Shown here one piece after another: positions 48,001 through 56,502 of a stretch of DNA of 64,000 nucleotides. The DNA is taken from contig NZ_BAXR01000002.1 in assembly GCF_001310635.1 (NCBI RefSeq), forward strand, positions 186,001-250,000, written 5' to 3'. The notes beneath the pieces are model-generated. The model had not been told where the DNA came from. It was given only the letters and a program-made list of their open reading frames with translations, and did no database searches. The position numbers and the translations under genes are program-made. The stretch comes from Bacillus sp. JCM 19034 (GTDB lineage Bacteria; Bacillota; Bacilli; Bacillales; Bacillaceae_D). The first letter of the stretch is position 1, and each line of letters opens with the position of its first letter.

Positions 48001-48633
48001 TTAATACATAAAGCGATTATGAAAACGAATTTGATCGAATTTTTGAATTGATTCTTGACTTACACGTCTGCCGATGCGAGCCATTAAACAATTAGCTGGA
48101 TGTGAACAAATCTCTGGATCATCAGTAGCAATCCAATAAAGCCCACCCGCATTCATCATTTTCTCCATCATATTGCGATATTCCCAAACGTCTAACCCAC
48201 TTCCCTTTAGATCCCAGTGCCAGTAATATTCTGTCGTGATAATAATATAATCTTCCATTGAGTCATCTTTCATGGAAAATTCCAATAATGTTTTACCTAA
48301 TTTTGCCCCGCGGTATAGAGGGGCGATTTCTATCGCTCCAAGTTCAATGAGATTATCCATCTGCCCCTCTGACCATCGTTCTAAAGGGTCAGGATACACA
48401 AATGTGACATAGCCAACAACGGTTTGACCATCACAAATGATATTAATTCGACCCTCAGGAAGTTCGGCAATTTCAATCAATGCTTCTTTTTGTTCCAATG
48501 GCGGTCGAAAGGATGTTAAATCTTCATGGAAGTCTAAGTCGCTTAAACGATTAGGAGATACAGGACCTTCAATAAGAAGTTCATTTTCATTGAAGGGAAT
48601 TTTCATAGAAAAGTAGGTTTTTATATGCTTCAT
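48001..48633 (-). CDS. acuA: Protein acetyltransferase AcuA (GNAT)
   Basis: A 210-residue GNAT acetyltransferase, exactly the B. subtilis AcuA length. Features are LLIEGPVSPNRLSDLDFHED, VGYVTFVYPDPLERWSEG, LGAIEIAPLYRGAKLGKTLL (acetyl-CoA loop) and SHPANCLMARIG. It acetylates the catalytic lysine of AcsA and switches it off. The start is the ATG at 48633 after AAGGTGG; an ATG four codons upstream overlaps the ribosome site. First gene of acuABC, divergent from acsA. Confidence 0.94.
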   Translation of the reverse strand: MKHIKTYFSMKIPFNENELLIEGPVSPNRLSDLDFHEDLTSFRPPLEQKEALIEIAELPEGRINIICDGQTVVGYVTFVYPDPLERWSEGQMDNLIELGAIEIAPLYRGAKLGKTLLEFSMKDDSMEDYIIITTEYYWHWDLKGSGLDVWEYRNMMEKMMNAGGLYWIATDDPEICSHPANCLMARIGRRVSQESIQKFDQIRFHNRFMY

Positions 48634-48729
48634 TTTGGCTACCACCTTTAAATGTAGAGGGATTAAAATCTATTCATCATAATGTTTAAGTAATTTTTCT
48701 CATAAAAAGTTAACGTCTGCTGTTTGAAT

Positions 48730-48758
48730 TTGGATGCGTTTTCAGTTACTATTATAAT
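48730..48758 (+). promoter_or_regulatory. acsA promoter overlapped by a cre-like site
   Basis: TTGGAT at 48730-48735 and TATAAT at 48753-48758 with a 17-base spacer form a sigma-A promoter. The sequence TTGGATGCGTTTTCAG at 48730-48745 matches the cre consensus WTGNNARCGNWWWCAW at all but two positions and covers the -35 box, so CcpA bound there would block transcription. Confidence 0.65.
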
Positions 48759-48796
48759 GTAAATTGAAAACTTATCAATAGAGGGGAAGATGTGTG

Positions 48797-50511
48797 ATGA
48801 AAATGCAAGCGCTTCCGTCTGAAAAAGGAACATATAATCTTTCACATTATGAAAATGTAAATCAATCATTTAATTGGAAAGATGTTGAGAGAACGTTCAG
48901 TTGGTCTAAATCAGGAAAAGTTAACATGGCTTATGAAGCCATTGATCGGCATGCTGAAAACGGTAAAGCAGATCAAATAGCACTTTACTATAGTGATGCA
49001 AAACGTGATGAATCTTATACGTTTAAGCAATTAAAGCAATATTCGAATAAAGCGGCAAACGTATTAAAAGATGTCGGTGTTAAAAAAGGAGATCGTGTTT
49101 TCATTTTTATGCCACGTTCACCTGAGCTTTATTTTGCTTTTTTAGGTACTTTAAAAATTGGAGCAATTGTTGGACCGTTATTTGAAGCGTTTATGGAAGG
49201 TGCAGTTAGAGATCGTTTAGAGGATAGTGAGGCAAAAGTACTTGTTACGACGCGACATTATTAGAGCGTGTGCCAGTTGCTGATCTTCCGCATTTAGAAA
49301 CCATCTTTATTGTTGATGATCAATTTATAGAACAGGACTCTTACTTAAATTTTAATAAGCGAATAAATGAGGCTAGTTCAGAATTTAATATAGAATGGGT
49401 AGATCGCGAGGACGGTCTTATCTTACATTACACGTCAGGTTCAACTGGAAAACCGAAAGGAGTTTTGCATGTACATAATGCAATGCTTCAACACTATCAA
49501 ACCGCTAAATGGGTATTAGATTTAACAGATGATGATGTTTATTGGTGTACAGCTGATCCAGGCTGGGTGACAGGAACATCCTATGGTATTTTTGGACCTT
49601 GGCTAGCAGGTGTGACGAATGTGATTCGTGGAGGCCGCTTTAGTCCACAAGATTGGTATGAAACATTAGAGCGATATCAAGTGACAGTATGGTATAGTGC
49701 ACCGACTGCATTTCGTATGTTAATGAGTGCCGGTGAACAGGTCGTAAAAAAGTATAACCTCTCATCACTTCGTCATATTTTGAGTGTTGGAGAACCATTG
49801 AATCCAGAAGTTATTAAATGGGGAAAAAAGGTATTTGATTTACGAATTCATGATACGTGGTGGATGACAGAGACAGGGGCTCAGATGATTTGTAATTATC
49901 CATCTATGGAAATTCGTCCGGGCTCAATGGGGAAACCAATTCCAGGAGTTGAAGCAGCAATTATTGATGATCAAGGTAATGTATTACCACCGAATCGGAT
50001 GGGGAATTTAGCATTAAAGACTGGATGGCCGTCGATGATGAGAGCCATTTGGAATAACGAGCCTAAATATGATAGTTATTTTCGAATAGATGGCTGGTAT
50101 ATTTCCGGGGATTCAGCTTATATGGATGAAGATGGCTATTTTTGGTTTCAAGGACGTATTGATGATGTCATCATGACAGCAGGGGAACGTGTTGGACCAT
50201 TTGAAGTAGAAAGTAAGCTTGTTGAACATCCAGCAGTAGCAGAGGCTGGTGTCATTGGGAAACCAGATCCGGTTCGAGGAGAAATTATTAAAGCGTTTGT
50301 AGCATTAAGGGATGGATATGAAGTGACGAAGGAGTTAGAAGAGGACATTCGTACATTTGTGAAAACAGGGTTAGCTGCTCATGCTGCTCCTCGCGAAATT
50401 GAGTTTAGAGCAAAGCTACCGAAAACGCGAAGCGGCAAAATCATGAGACGTGTATTAAAAGCATGGGAATTAGACTTACCTACAGGAGATTTGTCGACGA
50501 TGGAAGATTAA
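48797..50511 (+). CDS. acsA: Acetyl-CoA synthetase AcsA (frameshifted)
   Basis: About 571 residues when repaired, the B. subtilis length. It activates acetate to acetyl-CoA through acetyl-AMP. Motifs are the AMP loop YTSGSTGKPKGVLH, DTWWMTETGAQM, YISGDSAYMDEDGYFWFQGR, and KTRSGKIMRRVL with the catalytic lysine that AcuA acetylates. The break near 49253 in ACGACGCGACATT needs one C, giving VTTPTLLERVP. The start is the ATG at 48797 after GAGGGG. Divergent from acuABC, with a cre-like site in between. Confidence 0.95.
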
Positions 50512-50549
50512 TTGTTATCGCCTTATAGCAAAGCCTAACAAGATTGATC

Positions 50550-50815
50550 TGACCCAATAAAGTTAGAGAGGACTTGAGTTCGATACTCTATCGGACTTAG
50601 GTCTTTTAATTTTGTCTTCATATTCGTTTGTAATTATAATAATAGATATAATCTACTAATTCTCTTTCAAGGTATTCAAGTCTCTCAAATTCTTGTAGAT
50701 ATAAAGTAGTTCGGAATTTATCATGCCAAAGAAGAATGATTCCTCCGTGACAATCGTATAGATTTACCCATCCCAATATAAATGAAGGAGAAATATTCTT
50801 TCTGGAGATCACAAT
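50550..50815 (-). mobile_element. Decayed IS3-family (IS150-like) transposase OrfB 3' remnant
   Basis: On the minus strand, segments of the IS3-family OrfB end are recognisable in mixed frames: ELLYLQEFE-like (TTLYLQEFERLEYLERELVD), YIYYYNYKRI, then KTKLKDLSPIEYRTQVL. A GACCCAATAAAGTTAG end at 50551 looks like the terminal inverted repeat of such elements. Upstream of about 50700 the frame is scrambled, and nothing of the integrase core is left. It is a dead fragment, not a gene. Confidence 0.7.
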
Positions 50816-50865
50816 AGCTTACAGGATCACTTAGATTTCTAGTTTTTATTCGGCATTAGAAATTT

Positions 50866-50917
50866 CGCCATAAAAAACACCCCGTAAATGTTAGCTTCAT
50901 GTCTAACATTTACGGGG
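50866..50917 (-). terminator. Terminator of the class A PBP gene
   Basis: A 15-bp stem: CCCCGTAAATGTTAG at 50880-50894 and its complement at 50903-50917, with an 8-nt loop. On the minus strand GTGTTTTTT follows. Confidence 0.92.
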
Positions 50918-50928
50918 CAATTCATTTG

Positions 50929-53847
50929 TTAGTCTTCGCTTTGCTCGTCTTCTTCACTTCGGCGATTATTTTCTCTATTTTCTCTATTTTCTCTATTATC
51001 ACTTGCGTTTTCATTGTTTCGATTTTCATTAGCGTTATCTCTAGCATTATCACGCTGTTGTTCATTTGGAGAGCTTTCGTTTATCTCTTGCTCCTCTTCA
51101 ATTTCTTCATCAGCTATTTCCTCTTCTTCCTCTACTTCCTCTTTTTCTTCTTCTTCTTCCTCTTCTTCTATGTCTTCAGGAACGTAGTCATCACCTTCGG
51201 CAATCTTCGAACGGGACGATTCACGTCCAGCAGTATCAATTGCTGTCACATAATAAGAGTTTGAGTTTCCGCTGATAGAATAACTGGTTGATTCATTTCC
51301 GATGATATGTGCAATAGGCTCGAAGTTCGTAGTTCCATTTTTAGCACGATAAATACGGTACCCGATGATATCATTATCAGAATGGATCGACCATCGGAGC
51401 TCATTGCCATTAATTCTTACATTATCAACATCTCGTGGCACACGACCATTATTTGGAGCCTTATCTCCTAATACGATGTTACGCATGGAATCAGGTAAAT
51501 ATTGACTAATATTGACGTTCCAAGTGCTATCAGCTAGCTTAACGCCTTCTTTTGTAAATTCAGAAGGGGTAGAATCTAATGCGATATAATTTTTCCCATT
51601 TATCGTTACATAACGTGTGCTCTCAAGACTGCTATCTTCTTTTGATGGTAAAAATTGTGCGTTGAATAAATCAGTTGTAACAAATCCTGCTTCTTGGCAA
51701 GCCTTTGAAGGAAGCAAGCCTGTTAAGCTACAAATTGAACGACTAACGATTCCGTTTGGCATTTCAAAACGTTCGTTTGGTGCTATTAAATCAGGATTAA
51801 CTGAGTAAGCGGCATTTGCTAAAGTTGCCCAAATTTGTTGCGTTTTCGGCCCTGATCGTCCTTCGATAACGTGTTGGTCATCGTAACCAACCCAGACACC
51901 CATTGTAACGTTCGGATTTAATGCAACAAACCATGAATCACGATCTTCATTTGACGTACCTGTTTTCCCAGCCCAATCAGCTGAAAAAGATAAGCGACTT
52001 GGTAATGATGAAGCTGTACCCACCCCCCGCAGAACATCTCTCATCATATCAATCATTAAATATGAGGTTTGCGGTGTGAATACATCTCTCGTTTCGGGTT
52101 CGTGTTCATAGACGATATCCCCATTAGCTGTTTCAATCCGTTCAATCATATATGATTCAACATATGTCCCGCCGTTTGCAAACGTAGCAAAGGCATTCGT
52201 ATTTTGTTCAACTGATACTTCATGTGTACCTAAAATAGAAGATTCATAAGGTGCATCATCAGGTATAACAAACCCTAAATCAAATAACACTTGTCTTGCT
52301 CGTTCAAAACCAACCATTTTATAGACACGAAATGCTGGTACGTTTCGTGAACGTGCTAACGATTCTCTAACCGAAAGTAGACCTAAATGCTGGTGGTCAA
52401 AGTTACGAATTGGTTGACCATCTGAATAAAATTCTTCTGTATCAGGAATGACAATCCCTGGTTGGACAGCACCAATATCTAATGCTGGAGCAAACGCAAT
52501 TAATGGTTTCATTGTGGAAGCATTATGTCGGTAAGCTTGTGTTGCACGATTAAAATGATCGTCACTACCTTCTGTCCGTCCACCAACAAAGCCTTTAATA
52601 GCTCCAGTATGGTTCTCTAATAATACGGCTCCTAACTGTTCAGGTTTCCCATCTTTATAAGGTCCAAATAATCCCTCATTTTGAATTGAATCCTGCATCG
52701 CTAGATAAATATCCTTATCAATTGTCGTATGGATACGATAACCATTCACACGTAGCTCTCTTGAAATCAACTCATTATAACGTTGTCTAATTTCTAGCTC
52801 TTCTTCACGGTCCATTTCCGAGAAATCAATACCGTCTTCTTTCATACGTTGCTTAGATAACTCATCAACCGCTCTTCGAAGAACTTCGTAAGTTAAATAA
52901 GGATATTCCTCTATTGGTGCTGGTGTCGAACTGGCAAAATTGGCTTTAATATCATATTTTAAAGCTTCATTTCGCTCTTCTTCTGTAATATAACCAGCTT
53001 CATACATTCTTGACAGAACAATGCTCATTCTGTTTAAGCTAGGCTCAATGTTTTCTTTAACTGAGCCGTCATTGCGAAACGGCGTATATCCAAATGGACT
53101 TTGTGGTAAACCAGCAATATAGGCAGCTTGTGGAATTGTTAACTCTGAAGCGTCTACTCCAAAGATGCCTTGAGCTGCCGCTTGGATTCCTGCAATTTGA
53201 CGCCCAGAGGCGTTACGACCAAAGGGAACAATATTTAAGTACGCTTCTAGTATTTCATCTTTGTCTAAATACGTTTCCAAGCGCATAGCAAAGAGGATTT
53301 CGGTTGCTTTACGATCAAAGGACACTTCATTCGTTAAAATTTGATTTTTAATTAATTGTTGTGTTAATGTACTTCCTCCTGTTTGCAGGGAAGAATTTGC
53401 TACTTCTTGCATGATTGCACGCATAATCGCTTTTGGCACAATTCCGTCATGCTCATAAAAATATTCATCTTCTGTTGCGATAATAGCCTGTATAACATAA
53501 TCAGAAATTTCATCTAGTGTAACTTCATGTCGATCAATGTCCGATGGCAATTCACCTAAATAGACATCGTTGGCGAAAAAAACTTGGCTCGTTTCTTCAT
53601 AATCATAAATCGCTGTTCGCATTTCTTCTTCAGAAAGAAGAGGCTCATCTTTGACTAAGGAAACAAAGTAACCGGCTCCAGCTCCACCAACAAAGAAAAT
53701 AACCATACAAAGTAAGACAAGAAAAATAAGAAATAAATTCCAAAAGACTTGATACGTAATGCCGATCATCCGGAATAGAGTTCGTTGATGTAGATTCTTG
53801 GAGAAACCTCTTACTTTTTCTATGAAAGTCGAGTTTTCCTTTTCCAT
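50929..53847 (-). CDS. Class A penicillin-binding protein (PBP1A family) with Fn3 and acidic tail
   Basis: A complete 972-residue bifunctional peptidoglycan synthase anchored by one N-terminal membrane helix (WNLFLIFLVLLCMVIFFVGGA). The glycosyltransferase domain has IIATEDEYFYEHDG (catalytic Glu) and GGSTLTQQLIKN. The transpeptidase domain has STMK, SRN and KTGTS (as GKTGTSNEDRDSWF). A fibronectin type III-like domain follows (ELRWSIHSDNDIIGYRIYRA). The last about 90 residues are a low-complexity tail: a Glu run (EDIEEEEEEEEKEEVEEEEE) then Asn/Arg/Glu with RENREN repeats. The tail is extracellular. Start after TAGGAGGTAAATAA. Confidence 0.93.
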   Translation of the reverse strand: MEKENSTFIEKVRGFSKNLHQRTLFRMIGITYQVFWNLFLIFLVLLCMVIFFVGGAGAGYFVSLVKDEPLLSEEEMRTAIYDYEETSQVFFANDVYLGELPSDIDRHEVTLDEISDYVIQAIIATEDEYFYEHDGIVPKAIMRAIMQEVANSSLQTGGSTLTQQLIKNQILTNEVSFDRKATEILFAMRLETYLDKDEILEAYLNIVPFGRNASGRQIAGIQAAAQGIFGVDASELTIPQAAYIAGLPQSPFGYTPFRNDGSVKENIEPSLNRMSIVLSRMYEAGYITEEERNEALKYDIKANFASSTPAPIEEYPYLTYEVLRRAVDELSKQRMKEDGIDFSEMDREEELEIRQRYNELISRELRVNGYRIHTTIDKDIYLAMQDSIQNEGLFGPYKDGKPEQLGAVLLENHTGAIKGFVGGRTEGSDDHFNRATQAYRHNASTMKPLIAFAPALDIGAVQPGIVIPDTEEFYSDGQPIRNFDHQHLGLLSVRESLARSRNVPAFRVYKMVGFERARQVLFDLGFVIPDDAPYESSILGTHEVSVEQNTNAFATFANGGTYVESYMIERIETANGDIVYEHEPETRDVFTPQTSYLMIDMMRDVLRGVGTASSLPSRLSFSADWAGKTGTSNEDRDSWFVALNPNVTMGVWVGYDDQHVIEGRSGPKTQQIWATLANAAYSVNPDLIAPNERFEMPNGIVSRSICSLTGLLPSKACQEAGFVTTDLFNAQFLPSKEDSSLESTRYVTINGKNYIALDSTPSEFTKEGVKLADSTWNVNISQYLPDSMRNIVLGDKAPNNGRVPRDVDNVRINGNELRWSIHSDNDIIGYRIYRAKNGTTNFEPIAHIIGNESTSYSISGNSNSYYVTAIDTAGRESSRSKIAEGDDYVPEDIEEEEEEEEKEEVEEEEEIADEEIEEEQEINESSPNEQQRDNARDNANENRNNENASDNRENRENRENNRRSEEDEQSED
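50967..50993. repeat. 9-bp tandem repeat coding for RENREN
   Basis: Three exact copies of TATTTTCTC within the PBP C-terminal coding region (minus strand), giving an in-frame REN repeat. It may change length by slippage without breaking the frame. Confidence 0.85.
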
Positions 53848-53932
53848 ATTTATTTACCTCCTAAATTCATGATATATTATAGCACAAGCAGTCGACTGGG
53901 GATATGATATGTTTGATTTTGTCTTGTTTTTC

Positions 53933-53961
53933 TTGACAAAAAGGTGGAATTTATGTTAAAA
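53933..53961 (+). promoter_or_regulatory. Promoter candidate of tyrS
   Basis: TTGACA at 53933-53938 and TTAAAA at 53956-53961 with a 17-base spacer; the -10 is a poor match. It lies just upstream of the T-box leader. Confidence 0.5.
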
Positions 53962-53989
53962 ATGGATCATTCAAAAATATAAGGTTAAT

Positions 53990-54213
53990 AGCGTTGAATG
54001 GTCAAAGTAATCCAAACTTCCCTGTATATAGAGAGCTGATGGTTGGTGGAAATCAGTGCAAAGGTCTTGGATGAATTACAGCCTGGAGCTTTCTTTGTGA
54101 ACAAAGAACGGTTTTTTGCCGTTATGAAAATGAAGTGGTTAGACATGTTTTGTCTAGCAACAAGGGTGGTAACGCGAGGATCTCGTCCCTTCTTAGGGAG
54201 AGGTCTTTTTTTT
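53990..54213 (+). ncRNA. T-box riboswitch leader of tyrS (Tyr, specifier UAC)
   Basis: The stem I elements AGAGAGCTGATGGTTGGTGG and AAATCAGTGCAAAGG precede a specifier TAC at 54077-54079 (Tyr) followed by A. The T-box core AGGGTGGTAACGCGA is at 54163-54177. A terminator follows (CTCGTCCCT/AGGGAGAG) with a run of nine T. It would raise tyrS expression when tRNA-Tyr is uncharged. Confidence 0.93.
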
Positions 54214-54303
54214 ATCCAATCATAGCAGAATGACAGAAGAAGTGAATCTTTTTGAGTAAGAGCGTCGGCGTTGTCCGACTTAACTAATAAAGGAGATGAT
54301 TTT

Positions 54304-55544
54304 ATGGAAAAGGAAGTTGTATTATCTGCAGAACAGAATGCGAGGTAGAGCGTCAATTAGAGATTTTACGGCGTGGAGCTGTTGAAATTGTCCCAGAAGA
54401 GGACTTACGTAAAAAAATTGAAAAGTCCGTTCTAACAAGTAAACCGTTAAAAGTAAAACTAGGAATGGATCCGTCTGCACCAGATGTTCATATTGGTCAT
54501 ACAGTCGTACTTCATAAGTTACGTCATTTTCAAGAGCTTGGTCATGAGATTCAAATGGTCATTGGTGATTTTACAGGTCGGATAGGTGACCCAACCGGAA
54601 AATCTGAAACGCGAAAGCAGCTAACTGATGAAGAAGTCAAAAGAAATGCCGAAACCTACGTTGAGCAATACGGGAAAATTTTAGATATGTCTAAGACGAA
54701 GTTGTACTACAATTCGGAATGGTTAAAACCATTGACGTTTGAAGAGGTTGTTCGGCTTGCGGGTAATATGACGGTGGCTCGTATGCTTGAGCGTGATGAC
54801 TTTGAGAAACGCTACAAATCAGGGCAAGCGATTTCTGTACATGAATTTTTCTATCCATTAATGCAAGGCTATGACTCAGTAGCGTTGGAATCCGATATTG
54901 AGGTTGGTGGAACCGATCAAAAGTTTAACCTTTTAATGGGGCGGCATTTACAGGATGCTTACGGTAAAGAAAAACAAGTTGCCTTAACATTACCATTAAT
55001 TGAAGGGTTAGATGGCGAACGAAAGATGTCTAAGTCGTTAGGGAATTACATTGGTATTGATGAGAGTCCGAATGAAATGTTTGGTAAGTCGATGTCGATT
55101 CCAGATGAGCTTATGATCAAATATTATAAGCTAGCAACAGACTTACCAATGGAAGAAATCAAGGCATTAGAGAAAGGGTTAGCAGATGGGTCTGTTCATC
55201 CACGAGATGCAAAGATGAACCTTGGTGCAAAATTCGTGGAAATGTACCATGGGAAAGAAGAAGCCAAGCAAGCTAAAGAATATTTCCAAACGGTTTTCCA
55301 AAAGCGTTCACTGCCGACGGATATCCCAGAAGTGAAATGGGAAGGCACCTCACCTGTTTGGATAGTAGAGTTGTTAGTTGAACTAAAGATGATGCCGTCA
55401 AAAGGTGAGGCACGAAGAATGATTCAAAATGGTGGGGTAAAAATTAACGAAGAAAAAGTTGACGATGTTCAACAGCAAGTCGATCTTGAAGATGGAATGG
55501 TCATTCAAGTAGGGAAAAGGAAATTTGCTAAAATTACATTATAA
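54304..55544 (+). CDS. tyrS: Tyrosyl-tRNA synthetase, TyrZ-type (frameshift near start)
   Basis: A class I synthetase of 413 residues when repaired. The HIGH motif is [15 protein letters not shown]; the signature EKMSKS-type loop is [17 protein letters not shown]-terminal S4-like domain ([21 protein letters not shown]) binds tRNA. The KMSKS form, [11 protein letters not shown] and 413-residue length resemble B. subtilis TyrZ more than TyrS. The break near 54341 (AATGCGAGG) is cured by one C, joining [13 protein letters not shown] to [12 protein letters not shown]. The start follows AAAGGAGATG. Confidence 0.94.
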
Positions 55545-55552
55545 TTAAGAAA

Positions 55553-55588
55553 AAAGCGTTCGAAGGAATTATATCTTTCGATCGCTTT
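55553..55588 (+). terminator. Terminator of tyrS
   Basis: AAAGCGTTCGAAGG at 55553-55566 pairs imperfectly with CTTTCGATCGCTTT, followed by seven T. Confidence 0.88.
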
Positions 55589-55798
55589 TTTTGTATTGTC
55601 ATATTAAGATTGATTAGAGCGACTAGTGTGTAAACAAAGCTACGCTCCCTTTTTTCACCAAGTTTCATTTGTGTGATTAATGAATTCGTTGCCCAAATAA
55701 GACTTAATTCTCATAAGGAAACCCAAACATTCTATAATACTTAATAACTTAGACTATTAAACGATTAATATTTATAAAGTAGGTCGAAAGAAAAATGA

Positions 55799-56368
55799 TT
55801 ATTCGGTAAACGCACTTAACCCTCTTTCCGAAAAATCACATATTAACTTTGCCATTTCCTCAGGTGTTTGATCCATTCCATTTTTAAGCCATTGTTGAAT
55901 GGTGCATATACTTCCGTTTACTAAGAAAAGACTAATATACTCAGCAATATGTGGTGCAATCTTATTGTAACTAAACCATTGACCAATCGTACAATCCTGG
56001 GCGAGTAAGATAACCTTTTTTTGAAAGGTTGTGCTCCCGTTCTCACTAAATAACGTTTGACAGCTATCTTTATTTGCGGCGATATATTCCAATAGTTTAA
56101 TTGTTACTTTTAAACTATTGTCTTTATCATCGTAAGTGAAGGTTGATAATGTATTGTCAATGTCTTGAATAATTTCTTCTTCTATTTGTTGAAGTAAGTC
56201 ATAAAGATCCGTGTAATGTGCATAAAAAGTAGAGCGGTTAATGTCGGCGAGCTGACAAATTTCTTTGACAGATATCGCGTTTATCGGTTTATTTTGTAAT
56301 AATTCGATGAGGCTATTTTTAAGTACCTTTCGTGTATATTGTTTTCGGCGGTCAAGTTTTTCGTTCAT
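55799..56368 (-). CDS. TetR/AcrR-family transcriptional regulator
   Basis: A 189-residue repressor-type protein. The N-terminal HTH (RRKQYTRKVLKNSLIELLQ, ISVKEICQLADINRSTFYAHY) is followed by a helical ligand/dimer domain of the TetR_C_33 or YxaF-like kind. The start is the ATG at 56368 after AAGAAGGAG. It is divergent from an MMPL exporter gene with a palindromic operator between them, so it most likely represses that exporter and perhaps itself. The ligand is unknown. Confidence 0.88.
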   Translation of the reverse strand: MNEKLDRRKQYTRKVLKNSLIELLQNKPINAISVKEICQLADINRSTFYAHYTDLYDLLQQIEEEIIQDIDNTLSTFTYDDKDNSLKVTIKLLEYIAANKDSCQTLFSENGSTTFQKKVILLAQDCTIGQWFSYNKIAPHIAEYISLFLVNGSICTIQQWLKNGMDQTPEEMAKLICDFSERGLSAFTE

Positions 56369-56444
56369 TTTTACTCCTTCTTTCATGATACACAACAAGA
56401 AAATGCTTTCATGTTGGATATTGGACGTTAAATATTAAACTGTA

Positions 56445-56475
56445 TGTTGATTAATCAACACAGTGTTATTATAAT
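56445..56475 (+). promoter_or_regulatory. Promoter of the exporter operon with TetR-type operator
   Basis: TGTTGATTAATCAACA at 56445-56460 is a perfect 16-bp palindrome. TTGATT within it (56448-56453) and TATAAT at 56470-56475 with a 16-base spacer form a sigma-A promoter. Flanking ACTGTA and CAGT extend the dyad. Binding of the divergent TetR protein would block the promoter. Confidence 0.65.
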
Positions 56476-56502
56476 TTGGTGGTGAAGCGAAAGCAAGGGG
56501 GA

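Noticed and set aside
50967..50993. CRISPR-like repeats
   Set aside because: Only a 9-bp in-frame tandem repeat without spacers.
50899..51275. Hydrophobic open frames opposite the PBP C-terminus
   Set aside because: They are shadows of the GAA/GAG-rich acidic tail read on the other strand (Phe/Leu/Ser runs); no ribosome site.
54043..54356. Open frames on both strands across the tyrS leader
   Set aside because: The region is a T-box RNA with conserved core and terminator; the frames have no family similarity.
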